64,000 nt of DNA from Chlorocebus sabaeus (GCF_047675955.1 NC_132927.1:61733702-61797701); one strand, 5' to 3'; positions 11,791 to 23,694 are shown, counted from the first letter of the stretch. Translations and numbers: made by a program. The notes: a model not told the origin generated them from the letters alone.

Positions 11791-12416
11791 TTTAGGAAGC
11801 ATTCGAATAGTATCCAGCGCTTCTTGGCTTTTCTACTGAAAAGAATACTCATTCATCAGATTAAGTCAGATCTGATTCACTGATCACAACCGCTTCCTAG
11901 AAAATGCTAAGAATTTAAAGCATTGCTAAAAACTGTTTATTCTTGTGAGATTTAAGCACAAAATCAATTATCAACAAGAATGAGTAACAACAGGATTGCA
12001 AACAATATTCCTTTTAAAAAACTTGCTCCTCCTTACTTTCCTTTGAGTTTTGATTATGTTCTTCTGCAGGTATGTGACTCCATTACCATGGGCAGCAAAT
12101 CTATCAAGGGAAATGGTGTTTGGTTAAGAATTTTTTTTTTTCAAAAAATCATATTTGAAACTTTGTAGTTTTGCATTAGTTTTCCTATATGTATACAATC
12201 AGGTTTCCAGGAATTTCTATTATTTAATGATCATAATGTACATTTAGTCCTTAGTAGTAACCATAAAGTTTTTGTTCCATTAATCCATTTTAAATGGCTT
12301 TGTAATCAAATATTGTATAACCATAGATCTATGAATATTAATTAGAGACTGAATTTAAAAAGTTTTAATTCCTCCAGATTTCTGTGGATTTTGATTTGAT
12401 GAATTCTTTGGGGTAA
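11790..12416. other. Unique AT-rich DNA
   Basis: No coding or repeat signal recognised. Confidence 0.4.
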
Positions 12417-12621
12417 GGAAAAATGGTATACATGGGTTATAAGAGGTTTAGGAGTCAGTTAAATGGAGGTGTCTAATCCCACAGATTGTATTACACATGC
12501 ATGTGTCTTTGGTTTGCCAGCACAATGTATGATTTTTTTAAAGGAGATACAACTTTTCTAATGGGAAACTTCACATACAAAATACTTGGATTTCTAATTG
12601 CCTTGACTGATCAAGAATTCT
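12417..12621 (+). repeat. Local direct duplication, copy A
   Basis: About 205 bp beginning AGGAAAAATGGTAT and ending GATCAAGAATTCTG match copy B at 14377-14580 in the same orientation. By hand I count about 26 differences (roughly 87% identity). Flanks on either side do not match. I do not recognise it as a known repeat family. Confidence 0.85.
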
Positions 12622-12642
12622 GCCAAGGGTGTGCTAAGTCTC

Positions 12643-12682
12643 TGTGTGTGTGTGTGCGCGCGCGTGTGTGTGTGTGTGTGTA
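12643..12682. repeat. (GT)n(GC)n(GT)n alternating tract, Z-DNA-prone
   Basis: About 7 GT units, 4 GC units and 9 GT units form 40 bp of uninterrupted purine-pyrimidine alternation directly downstream of duplication copy A. Confidence 0.95.
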
Positions 12683-12844
12683 AAACACCCCCTCTTCTTT
12701 TAAACAAGGCTCAACCTATTCTAAAAGAAATTAGAGTATTAGAGTCATATGAACCGAAACATATATTGAGATCAGTGGAACATAAGTAGGTAATATCTCA
12801 GGATGAGTATATGTGTGTACCTGTGTAAAGACACGTGTATTTTT

Positions 12845-13080
12845 GTTCATTCAACAAACAGTTACACTCATCACACTGGAAAGACATTGTGCTAGATGGT
12901 GCAGAGAAACTCTAGGGCAAAGACATTTTCTGACTATAAGCAACACACAATCTGAGGACACATAAATAAGTGAGTTTAATATGAAGCAAAAACTGCTGAA
13001 AGAGAAGCAGAAGGTAAATGTTATTAGAGGACTCCAATAATTATAAAGTTGATGAGCGACCAAAGAAAGTCTTGTTAACA
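12845..13080 (-). mobile_element. L2 3' end fragment, antisense
   Basis: TTCATTCAACAAACAGTTAC followed by GACATTGTGCTAGATGGTG and CACACAATCTGAGGACA matches the antisense L2 terminus and next motifs. Confidence 0.6.
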
Positions 13081-13859
13081 AAGTGTGGTCTTCTCTTATC
13101 TTCCTGTCTTGTTGAGCTATTTCTCATTGACCTAGCCAACATAAACCCAAAAGACTTTTCTCAATCCTTCAACTGAGACACTTTTGAACAATTCCTTTTA
13201 AACAGGCAGCTTCAGCCTCTGATCAATAAAACTAGAAGAAACCATTCTAAAATTAATTCTTAAATAATATCAAGCACTATGCTATGGAACAGTATTGCTA
13301 TTCTCAAACGTAAGAGTCTTGGGGAAATATTCATTATTTTCCCAGATCTTCAATTCTAAGAACACTTTGTGGCTCATAAAGTTTGTTCTTTAGGACTGCT
13401 ATGTCACTCACCCTGACTGGTACATGGGAGTTCTAACACACTCATAGATATTAATAGGATACCTTTTCTTCCTACACTCCAAACTGCACTATATATGGCT
13501 ATAGTTAAATTAACATTCAGCCATGACTACTTCAGCCTCCTTTTATAGCCACATCATTAATAGAACTCAGTGTGCATAAGGCTGCTCCAAAAGCTCATGT
13601 CCTTTGTGTGACTCTGTATTATTTTACTGAGACCAGATAGACACTTACTAGGAAGGCACTATTGGTAAGCTGGATAGTGACAGCAGTAGGGAGGGATCTT
13701 GTAAATTTGTCTTGACCTTTGGTTGCCTGCAGTATGCTCACCCTTTGACCATGTAGAGCAACATCTTCAGGAGTTGGCATTGTACTATACAATGGAAAGA
13801 TGGGATGTTTTGCTTCTGTAAAGAATAGACATGAGGGATCCTCAAATACCTTAAGATAA
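13081..13859. other. Unique non-coding DNA
   Basis: No supported feature. No open frame longer than 60 codons. Confidence 0.4.
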
Positions 13860-14015
13860 TAAGATAATACACATATTTTTCAAAACAAAATATATTTTTA
13901 CAGATGAGGACACAAATGGCATTTAGGTGACTCTCCCAAGGTTACATAGTAAGTGGATTAAAAACTTCAATTCAAATTTCAGAGATCCTGAGTTAAAGCC
14001 TAGTGATCTTTTCTT
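13860..14015 (-). mobile_element. MIR SINE fragment, antisense
   Basis: TTTACAGATGAGGACACAAATGG, CTCCCAAGGTTACATAGTAAGTGG and TTCAAATTTCAGAGATCCTGAGT give the antisense MIR order. Confidence 0.8.
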
Positions 14016-14039
14016 ATTCTTGTTCTTTCAGTATTTTAT

Positions 14040-14325
14040 GAAATATGCAAATATTAACCTACTCAATCCTCATAAAAACCCAATGGTGAACTGACTGTTG
14101 GTATGGCAGGTGAGAAGTTTTACTCCCCCACTCTCCAGTGAAACCGGTGAAAATTATTTTTAAAGGCAACTATTTAAAATTCTCTGATGCAGACAATTTT
14201 ATTTCTATTTTTGTATTAATAAGCAAAGAACAGAGCACAGAATGGTTAAGTAAACTGCATAATGTCATGTGGAAAAGCTGAGATTTGAACCTAGTTCGTT
14301 GGTTCTAGAGCATAGTCTCAGGGTG
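14040..14325 (-). mobile_element. MIR SINE, antisense, interrupted
   Basis: CTCAATCCTCATAAAAACCC starts the MIR body; after an unrelated middle, GAACAGAGCACAGAATGGTTAAGTAAACTG and GCTGAGATTTGAACCTAGTTC complete it. Confidence 0.65.
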
Positions 14326-14376
14326 AGAATCGAGGTGTGACAGGCACCATATTCTTAATTATGTTTTTCTAGAGGA

Positions 14377-14580
14377 AAAATGGTATCCACTGGATATAAT
14401 CGGTTTAGGAGTCAGTTAAATGGAGGTGTCAAATTCCACAGATTGTATTACACATACAGATGTCTTTGGTTAGGCAGCATGATGGATAATTTTTTTAAGG
14501 AGATACAACTTTTCCAATGGGAAACATCACACGCAAAATACTTGGATTTCTAATTACCTTGGCTGATTAAGAACTCTTGC
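14377..14580 (+). repeat. Local direct duplication, copy B
   Basis: Partner of copy A (12417-12621), 1.96 kb away. The best-conserved blocks are GTTTAGGAGTCAGTTAAATG, CACAGATTGTATTACACAT and AATACTTGGATTTCTAATT. Confidence 0.85.
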
Positions 14581-14816
14581 AAATCCCGACTCCTCCTCAC
14601 GAGCACATGGCAGATCTCAGCTGGAGAAGAAGGGCAGCGGCACCACTTGGATGAATGTGTTCACCACTGTATGCTGTCTGGCCTGTATCACAGTATCCAA
14701 GTGATTTCTCTAGGCCTTTAATTTCATGTCTTGCCCCACACTAAAATGATGCCTAAATAAAGCTTACTCTGGGAGGAAGATTTATTCCTGGCAGGGGTGG
14801 GCAGGGGTTGGGGGGG
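14581..14816. other. GC-richer island with AATAAA and a G-quadruplex motif
   Basis: Noticeably richer in G and C than its surroundings. AATAAA lies at 14757-14762, and four G-runs (4, 3, 4 and 7 G) fall at 14794-14816. One frame reads a short hydrophobic stretch (TTWMNVFTTVCCLACITVSK) and then stops. I cannot match it to a gene. It could be a decayed exon or retrocopy piece, or chance. Confidence 0.3.
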
Positions 14817-14817
14817 A

Positions 14818-15050
14818 ATTTGGAGTCCGACTAGCTGGTTGAATACTAGATCTGCCTCTTACTCCTGTGTGACCCTCAGCAAACTAAACCCTAACTTGGA
14901 TAGCTTCTGCAAAATTCAGTTTTGTCCCCTATAAAATGAAAGGCTAACAGTAGCTGAGTCAGAGAATTCTGCCAGGTAAAACACATAGCAGAGGGCCTGG
15001 CATATAGAAAGCTTTTCATAAATAGTATTAAGCACTTCCTAAACATTATT
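14818..15050 (+). mobile_element. MIR SINE, sense
   Basis: TTGGAGTCCGACTAGCTGG (tRNA-related end), CTGCCTCTTACTCCTGTGTGACCC, CCCCTATAAAATGAAAGG and AGAGGGCCTGGCATATAG follow the sense MIR order. Confidence 0.85.
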
Positions 15051-17589
15051 AAGCACTGCATAGTATTAGCTGCTAAGCTGTTATTGTATCTTTTGTAATT
15101 TTTGTGATGAAGGGGAAGTGTTTATGAAAATTCCTAAAAGCACATGATAATAAAATTGTACACAATGAAAATATTGAGTCCTAGAATCAATTGATATGGA
15201 AAATTATTCAAAGTAGCTTTAGGTAGAGATGAGGAGATGATTAAAAATTAATAATTTAAGTCATAATAGTAGAAGAAGAATAAAAGACAAGTAAATGAAG
15301 TATCTAGTAATGATCAAGAGCTGTAGAAATAAAAGGAAGAAAAAGCAAGATTTTTGCAGAAGGAAAGAGAATGTGTACATTGGAATAAAAATTGGGGGGA
15401 AGTTTATAGAGGAAAAAGAAAATATATAAGGGAAAGGACAAAATTATCACTAAATAAATCAAAGGAAACTGCTCCAAAAGTCCAAAATAAATGAAACTCA
15501 AGTTCAAAACAAAAAAGAAGGAATACTGTGTTTCCATAAGTCTGTGGATTATGAGGAATCATGAAAAGGAAAAAAGAGGTTTGGCACAAAATCTTGAAGG
15601 ATAAATACAAGCATATCACAATTGAAAAGAAGATAATGAAAACAGATAATTAAAATGCAGAAGCTAGAGTTACAGCTTTTGGAGCTCAAACTAAATAAAC
15701 TTGTTTTATTGTGAGTCTGGAAATTGGGAAATAGCTGTACTGAGAGTGAGTATATCTGCAACCATCACATTAGCTGACGGGGCATGTAAACATTTCAGAG
15801 GTAAATGAACTAACTCTGAGATGGATGATTATGGATGTCAATTGTGGAAAAAGAGAGATTTGATTTTATAGCAAATGCTGCAGCCCCCTCTTCCTCTCAG
15901 ACAATGGCACCAAGAAATACAAATGGATAGGTTATTTAAGGATATGTCTCCTTTCCTTAAAGAAGAAAAACAGCTGCATTTAAAGAGAATATAAGATTTA
16001 CTTAGAAAAAAAAATCGAGAGGACTAAAAGTAAATAAAACTAAATAAAGGGTGCAAATATATAGAACCAATCTAAAACAAATATAGAATTTAAAATGTTT
16101 ACATATATATACCTGCAGAAAGGCTGAAAAATTACTTCTAAAAGATGAGCCACTGGACTGTGAGAGTTTATGTGTAAGAGAAAAAGAAAAGTTCAACTTT
16201 TCAAATCATTAATATCTTTCCTAAAAGCTGCATATATTAGAAAATACACTTGGAAGATAATCTTATTCCTACAGAACAGGAAAATGATTCAAATTCTAGA
16301 AGAAATATCCAAGGCGTGAAAAATTTTGTTCCTTTGTCAGGACATCGGAGTCTATCGAGAAAGTTCTAGAAGAAGTACTCTGAGAAGAAGAAATGAAGCT
16401 CAAACAATTCATAGCCTGAAGATATTTTTAGTTTGAGATACATTTAATGAGAGCAGTCAGGGGAAAACAAGGATGAGGAATTACCGCATAAATCAGAGAG
16501 CAAAATGAGGGCCATTTGTATTGATACAGTCAAACTGAAGGAAAGAAAAAAAGGAGGGTAAGGCAAAAATGAAGGCACATGCTGCAAACATCTTACTGTG
16601 TTCATGAAGAGAGGAGAGGTTGATAGGTTCAGAGTGCAAATGGATGGCAAAAAATATATATTTATATGGAAAAGAAATTGGATAATTTAACTGTTTCAAT
16701 TTTAAGAAAAGACATTTAAAGAAAATTGTATGGCTTCCCAACAGAAAAGAAGCCCAAGATGAAAAATCCAGTGATTGAATGTGAGACCTCACTCCACAAC
16801 CTGGAAACTGGATAACCAGTGAGTTGAAAAAGAGAGGTGTTCTCAGTCCCCGTGGACTGACCCTAAACTGTATACCTTATCTCAGCTAAAAAATCATAAG
16901 TAACAGTGACATAACTAACACAATAAAAGAATGCTGTGATCATATTTTTAAAGGATGTTTGAGAAGGTATGAAGAACTAGAAGTGACAAACATCACTGTC
17001 CTGATAAAATTGGTTTTCCAGGAAAAGATGCTAGTCTGACAAGAGGCAGGATGTGGCCCATGCAGTCCTGGGCCATAAGGTATTCAGTGGATTGTATTCT
17101 GGTGTCATGACAAAGAACATAGCTAAGGCTGTTTTATACCATTTAGGTCAAGAAAAACTTGCAAGGAGATGGTTTGTTAGATAAGTTGGGAACACATATG
17201 AATATGTTATATATCAGGTCTAGAGCCATCACCATAGGAAGACGAAAAATAAATTAAAATGATAAGGGACTGAGGTGAAGCTGCTTGTTATGTACTTGTA
17301 TATGACACCTTCAGAGTTTCTCCAAAGAAAAAACATGTTCGATTTGAAAGAAAGTAAATGTAAAGATGAAAAAACAAAAAGCAAAAAGAAAGAGAGTGAG
17401 AGACTAATAAGTCGGATGGGCCCAGATGTATCTTATGTCGCTGAGATCATCCTGGAAATAATGAAAGCAGAAGAGATGAGGAAATTTAAAATATGTGACA
17501 AGTACACAACGAAATATGTAGAAAAGTACAATACAATAAAAGGAAAGGAAAGAGACTTATATTGAGACAGCATAAGATGACAGATGATC
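15051..17589. other. Purine-skewed non-coding block
   Basis: The plus strand is markedly rich in A and G over much of 15.2-16.8 kb (AAGAAGAAT, GGAAAAAGAAA, AAAGGAAAGG patterns). This is why several minus-strand frames here read as Phe/Ser/Leu-rich. No Alu, L1, MIR or L2 signature is visible. A 96-codon Lys-rich plus-strand frame ends at 17565 and looks like a composition artefact. It may be a very old LINE or LTR interior, but I cannot name it. Confidence 0.4.
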
Positions 17590-17780
17590 TCTATGCTTCT
17601 TATTATTCAAATTTCACAACAGAATTATAAAATATGTCATCATCTCCATTTTACACATTAGAGAATTGAGAATTAGGCAGGTTAAACAACTTGCCCAAGG
17701 TCACGCAGTAAACAAATAGAGAGGTGAAATTCAATTTACTGTCTATCTTACTCGTAAGCTTTTATCTACACACCATTGCT
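17590..17780 (-). mobile_element. MIR SINE, antisense
   Basis: CATCATCTCCATTTTACACATTAGAGAATTGAG, ACAACTTGCCCAAGGTCACGCAGTAA and the tRNA-related end; one of the clearest MIR copies here. Confidence 0.88.
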
Positions 17781-18527
17781 TTTCAAAACAAAGACATAAA
17801 AGTGAGAAATAAAGGGAAATACAATTATATTGAAGCTGTATAGTTGAAGGATGGGTGTATTGTCTGTAGAGCACAAGCCTGCAACAAATTTTTTAAAAGG
17901 AAGAAAGAAATGTTGGCATGATTTCCACTCACTTGTCAGTTAAAAGAGAATTCTCTACAATATTATGCAAAGGTACGTCTGAGCACATGAATACTCAGTA
18001 ACTGGGCTGTGCGTTAAATATCCATGCTAAAAGCACAAAGCTGCAATTTTGAGTGAGAGTTCCTGTTAAGAAAATATCCCCTTCTAAAATAATACATAAT
18101 TAAAGCAGATTAAGTATTACTTGACTTCTCTTTTGCCGCTATTCAAATGTTATCGCACTGCGCATAATTAAACTAGCAGTTATCGTTAAAGTGTTCCATT
18201 AGGAAGTTCTAGGTAGGACACACTTGCTGTCTTCACTCAAAGATCACTCTGGGGATTGTTTACCTGGAAAATTTTCATTCCTTGAGGAATCCTGGAAGGG
18301 CACACTGACGGATTTATATCAGGGCACCGTACTTTCCTTCTTTCCCCCCGATGAAATAGTGCCTGCACTTTGTCTATAAAGGCACACTGTCTTTTTAATT
18401 TCCAGGAGTCACATAATTGAACGATGAGATTAATAAAGTGAAAATTAACATAAATTTTTGTCTATTTTATTGAAAAAAATAAGAAATATGTAAAGTTTTG
18501 GCATTACTTTTATAAAAATTTTTTATG
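17781..18527. other. Unique DNA, candidate conserved non-coding element
   Basis: From about 17940 to 18440 the sequence is free of recognisable repeats, keeps several CpGs (GCCGCTATT, TTATCGCACTGCGCATAATT) and carries TAATTA-type homeodomain cores and an octamer-like ATTATGCAAAG. That profile is compatible with a regulatory element, but nothing proves it. Confidence 0.3.
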
Positions 18528-18818
18528 CAGATGGGCATGGTGGCTCACGCCTGTAAACCCAGCACTTTGGGAGGCACAGGCAAGTGGATCACCTGAGGTC
18601 AGGAGTTTGAGACCAGCCTGACCAACATGGTGAAACCTTGTCTCTACTAAAAATATAAAAATTAGCAGGGCGTGGTGGCGGGCACCTGTAGTGCTATCTA
18701 CTCAGGAGGCTGAGGCACGAGAATTGCTTAAACCCAGGAGGTGGGGATTGCAGTGAGTTGATTGTGCCACTGCTCACCAGAGTGGGCAACAAAGTGAGAT
18801 TTTGTTTCAATAAAAAAA
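18528..18818 (+). mobile_element. AluS, sense
   Basis: GGCATGGTGGCTCACGCCTG at the 5' end, both monomers, and a short A-rich tail. A loosely matching TAAAAATTTTTTAT/TAAAAAAATTTAT pair may be the target-site duplication. Confidence 0.92.
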
Positions 18819-19189
18819 TTTATACACACCATAAGATGACATTTTGAATGGAATATATTAATGGATTACAGGTAATATTATAGGTAATATTTTTCTGCAT
18901 TTCCTGATTTTTTACAGTAAAAATTCATGACTTTTTAAAGTTTAGCAGTGTGGATTCAAAAGAAATACATATTTCAGTTCACCCTTAGAGATTAAAATTG
19001 AGTTAATTATCACACAGACTGAGGTAAACTTTGTGATTTTTCTGATACAGAATATTTATGTGCCTAACCAGAATGTACAAAAATTTAGATGTCAGTTTAT
19101 ACCCTAAGCAAAAGCTGTTGTAAACCAATTAAGATTATAGTCCAATGAATAAAACTTTAAAAGTTTTGTAGAGCATGATTTCAATTAGT

Positions 19190-19345
19190 AATAATAATAA
19201 CAATTGCTATATTTACTGAGATTACTATAGGTCAGGCACTTTTCTAAGTGTTTCCATCACTTAACATGTTTGAATAATCATGTGATATAGATGCTGTAAT
19301 CGTCCTAGTTTTCACCAATGGAGGGGCTAAGGCAATGCTAAAACT
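19190..19345 (-). mobile_element. MIR SINE fragment, antisense
   Basis: TATTTACTGAGATTACTATAGGTCAGGCACTTTTCTAAGTGTTTCC is the antisense MIR start; the rest decays quickly. Confidence 0.75.
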
Positions 19346-19448
19346 GTTTTAATGACATTCTTGAAAATTGATTATAAGTTTATGAAAATAATGCCTTGTG
19401 AATATGTTGAAATAAATCAGCCAAGATTCATGTTTTCATAGATGATCT

Positions 19449-19972
19449 TAAAAATATTTTTATCGTGCATCTACACGTACGTTTATTGCAGCACTATTTA
19501 CGATAGCAAAGACTTGGAACCAACACAAATGCCCATCATTGATAGACTGGATAAAGAAAATGTGGCACATATACACCATGGAATACTATGCAGTCATAAA
19601 ATGAATGAGCTCATGTCCTTTGCAGGGACATGGATGAACCTGGAAGCCATCATTCTCAGTAAACTAACACAGAAACAGAAAACCAAACACTGCATGTTCT
19701 CACTCATAAGTGGGAGTTAAACAGTGAGAACACATGGACACAGGGAGGGAAACATAACACACTGAGGCCTGTCGGTGGGTGGAGGGGAAGGGGAGGGAGA
19801 GGATTAAGACATCCATGCAGGGCTTAAAACCTAGATGATGGGTTGATGGATGCAGCAAACCACCATGGTACATGTATGCCTATGTAACAAACCGGCACCT
19901 TCTGCACATGTACTCAAAACTTAAAGTAAAATAATAAATAAATAAATATGTGAAAAAAATATATTTTTATTC
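19449..19972 (+). mobile_element. L1 3' end, 5'-truncated, sense
   Basis: Begins in the last part of ORF2 (CGTTTATTGCAGCACTATTT), passes through the stop region and 3'UTR (ACATGGACACAGGGAGGG), and ends CTCAAAACTTAAAGT plus an A-rich tail. AAAAATATTTTTAT before and AAAAATATATTTTTAT after look like a diverged target-site duplication. The 92-codon frame is residual ORF2. Confidence 0.9.
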
Positions 19973-20049
19973 TAAAGGAAGCTAGAAAATATTTCTCCTT
20001 TCTTTATTGAAATAAAATAGTTCAGAGCACTCATTGCTCCCAGTCCCCA

Positions 20050-20160
20050 TTCTTCAAAATATGTGCATGGACCACCTGCGTTGGAATCCTCTGGAGAACA
20101 AACCCAAATCCCAGAGGCTCAAAAGTCTGCATTCTTAAAATGCTTCCTAGCAATATTTAC
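20050..20160 (-). mobile_element. MER5A-like hAT fragment
   Basis: CATGGACCACCTGCGTTGGAATCCTCTGGAG, AAATCCCAGAGGCTC and GTCTGCATTCTTAAAATGC match MER5A motifs. Strand assignment is tentative. Confidence 0.6.
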
Positions 20161-20629
20161 AACTGCTAAAATATAATGACTTCTGAGTTTGTATGGGAAA
20201 TCAGAAACTTTTTTAAAAAATCATGAATTTCTGATTTTCACTTTCCAGTTTGACTCAATTGCTTTCTTATGTGTTATTGGAAGTGAGATGTTCACAGCAA
20301 TTTTTTTTTGCCCCACATATTCTTAGTATTCATCCCAGAATGCCAACGCCTCAACACTTCTTTCTCTACTTCCCCCTTTCTCCCCTCCCACATTCTTGCA
20401 ATTGCTGAGGAAATCGTGACTGAGGCAGGAAGTGCATCTGCTGACTTGGGCCTAGTATTTCAGTGTCTGAGTTTACTTTATACCTTCCACATCCCATACC
20501 TAGTGGCTGTCTACACCATAGTGGAATCGAATATCCCCATGTGGGAAGATTTATTTGTTTCTTCAAAGGATGCAGAAATCAAAAGGGATCCGGTGGGGAA
20601 GAAAAAGAGACTAGCTCCTATCTTTCATG
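20161..20629. other. Unique non-coding DNA
   Basis: A 120-codon plus-strand frame (20308-20670) runs from here into the next L2. It has no recognisable domain, and half of its 3' end is L2-derived, so I do not call it a gene. Confidence 0.4.
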
Positions 20630-21660
20630 GAGCCAACCTTCTGCTGGGAGAGACAAGAAAAAATCCATAAATGAATAGAAAAATAAATAAGTATAATGAA
20701 AGTTCAGAGAGCAATAAGACCTATGTAGAAAAAAATGTTATAAGGGCACAATTACAGAGTGACAGATGGAGTAGAAGATGCTAGATTAGAAAGGGAAGGC
20801 CTTCTGGAGGAATTGACATTTGAGCTGAAATATGAATGAAGCAGGAAAGTGAGCCATCCAAAAACCTGGGGAAGAGTGTTCCAGACAGACAGAAGAGAAA
20901 GTACAAAGGCCTGAGGCACGAGTGGGCTTGGTTTGTTCACAGAAAGCACGAAGGTCAGTGAACATGGCTAGAGCAAGACGCATGAGGGGGAGAGTGGGGT
21001 GAGATGAGCAATAAGGTAAGGATTGCCTCACATGTGCCATTGTAGCCCATGGGGCTTGGATTTCATTCTGAGTGTGATAGAGACCATTGGCCAGTCTTGA
21101 GCAAGGCTGAGAAATTACTTAATTCACATTTTAAAATATGTGAATATATTTCACGATAGCTGGTGTTTAGAGAATTATTAGAGCCACAGAAACCCTTCAG
21201 TAGTATGTTACCGTCTAGGTGAGAGAAGATTGTGGCTTAATTGGAGTAGTCACAGAATAGACGTTGAGACATGGTCAGATTCTGTGTGTACATGTTTGTA
21301 TTATGCACTTAGAGACCACTGGAGTTGCTAATAGATGAGGAATGTGGGAGATAAAGAGGAGTCACAGATTTCTACAAGGTTTTGGGCCCTAGTATGAAAT
21401 GTTGACGCTAGGGACTGAGATAGGGAAGACAAGTTGCAGGAAGACTTAAGAGTTCTGCTTTCGATACGATGAATTTGAGCATCAGTTAGCCGGTCAAAGT
21501 GAAGAGCCAGTAGGCGGTGCAAGTCTGAACTCGGGGAGAGATGAGAGTAGAGATCCAAACGACAGAGGCATGGGTGTGTAGATGGAATGCAAGTTCATGA
21601 CTCCGGATGAGATCACCCAGGGAGGAGTGTACACACAAATAGAGAAGAGAAAGACACATG
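20630..21660 (-). mobile_element. L2 LINE, about 1 kb, antisense
   Basis: Antisense L2 order: CTTCTGGAGGAATTGACATTTGAGCTGAAATATGAATGA, GAAGAGTGTTCCAGACAGACAGA, GTACAAAGGCCTGAGGCACGAG, GGATTTCATTCTGAGTG, and much later GATGAGATCACCCAGGGAGG. One of the longest L2 copies in the window; the part around 21090-21180 is uncertain. Confidence 0.75.
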
Positions 21661-23624
21661 GATTCATGTGGCTCAGTGCCCAGTAGCAAACTTGCTCAAG
21701 CCTGTTGTTCTATGACAAAAGGTGTGGTTTTTTAACTGCCTGCAAGTCACAAACAGCATTGATCTGGCAATGGGACCATGATATGTAGAATACAATTGTA
21801 AATAAATTGGAATATAAATGTTACCTGTTAATGTCATACCACCTCCTTGAAAAGGCAATTATTTTCCTTTTTGTTGCAATAAAAATTTGTGTGAACGAAT
21901 ATATTAACACCCCACAGTACAGGATTCATTTTTAGCACTGAGTTTCAGTTTATCCTGAGAGGCAGGCAGATTCACTTATAAAAACTGGTGGTACTATTGG
22001 GAAGAAAAACTGCCCTTTTGAGTAAGTGCTTTATAAAGGCAATTAAAGCAGAAAGATGTGTTTATGGGCTTTCACCCTTCAAAATGGCTATAGATCAAAT
22101 TTATTAAAAATGTAATTTGGAAGAGAAGTTGGCAATACAGTAATAAAAATGAAATTAATTTATCTTCAAAGTGTGTGGCGCTTTTAGCCCTAACAAGCCT
22201 AAAGACTTTGTCACCCACCTACAAGTAGGAACTGAAAACTGCTTTTCAATTCCAAAGCGTTTTGAACTAGAATGTGGCTGGTGTTTATATGGTCACATGA
22301 GAGGTTATTCTAATAGTTCAGGACAGAAAATATTATATCTATTTGTATATTTCCAAAACTTAGTAGGAATAATATTTAGGGTCTACTTTTGAAAAACCAA
22401 TATAGCAAAGATAGAAAGAATTTGATGATGTAAACAAATCTACTATTAAAACACATGTATCCAAGTGGTTAAAAAAAGGCAGTAATTTTTTGTATGTTTA
22501 AGTCAATACGTTTTTTCCTGTTTTGCAAAGACACTTGCTCTTTTTAAATTTTTTTAAAGAAAATAAAAGAATCTGTTTTAGATTTAGCAGGACACTGGAA
22601 ATATGAGATGTTGTGAAAATTCAGATGATAGTGTTTCTTAATATTGCTCCTACAAAATTACTTTTTAGAGGAATTCATCTTATTTTAAGAGGAAATATAT
22701 AACCTTTTTTTCATTCAAGAATAATGTTCCAATGTATTGTTTTCTATAACAGAAAGTATCATTTCCAACAGCATTCAAACTATTTCAAAATCCTAAATTG
22801 AAACAAATTGAAAGGACCCAACATTGGATAAAGTTGTTTATCAGTAAGGAAGGGGCAGCTTACAGACAGTTTCACTGTATTCAAATAAAGAATGTCCTGT
22901 AGTGTTTGTGGGTAGAGAAGAAGAGTCTAGTGAGTAGAGTAGTGAGTGATGAAATAGAGACAATGTGTGGTCCCCCCAGTAAGATTAATTCAACTAACTG
23001 TGTAGACAGGAAGGACAATTCTGACTTTACATGGAGGCTCTGCTCATGGTGCCTTATGAGTATGTCTTCTCAGGATCAGCACTGTTCACAAATGTAAATC
23101 CCCACGTTTCCTTTCTTGCCTCTTGCCCACATTCTTAAAAGATTACACTTAACTGTCAGAGCTAAAGAGTAGATCTTCATCTTCAATTCATTCAACATGA
23201 AAAGATTATTATTAATAGCACACAGAGCAAATAATGATTTCAAAGAGTCCTTGTTATTATGTAAGCCTGCCTACAAGGTGATTTCAGAATAAGAAATGGG
23301 AAGTGTTTATTTTAGCAGAAATGTAATGTGCACTTGCCTTTCAAACTCTGTAACATCGTTGTAGTTAAAATAATTGAATGATGGTTAAATGTCTACACTG
23401 ATTGGATTATCTTGACATTAGCCTGAATTAGTTAGTAAAACAATTATTTTTAAAATCTAAGTAGGTTTTATTATTAATTGTAATTGGAAAGTACCATCCA
23501 CTTAAAGTATTAATATGCACAGTTCTTCAGTGACATTGATTTAGAAAAAAAAACAAGTTTTTTTCCTCTTCACAATTTATAACCCAAACTACATGTAAAT
23601 TAAATGCTATATTTTTATTTTGCA
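21661..23624. other. Unique AT-rich DNA
   Basis: No transposon or coding signature that I can support. AT-rich motifs such as TTTAAATTTTTTTAAAG are scattered. The short frames (60-73 codons) are unremarkable. Confidence 0.45.
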
Positions 23625-23652
23625 CAGACCCACCCACCCACCCATACACACA

Positions 23653-23694
<42 letters not shown>
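23625..23694. repeat. (CCCA)n(CA)n microsatellite
   Basis: Three CCCA-type units lead into an almost pure CA run with one CACC interruption. Confidence 0.95.

Noticed and set aside
17275..17565. 96-codon Lys-rich frame
   Set aside because: Explained by the A-rich plus strand; no recognisable protein family.
20308..20670. 120-codon plus-strand open frame
   Set aside because: The 3' part runs into an antisense L2, no domain is visible, and the reverse strand is open too.
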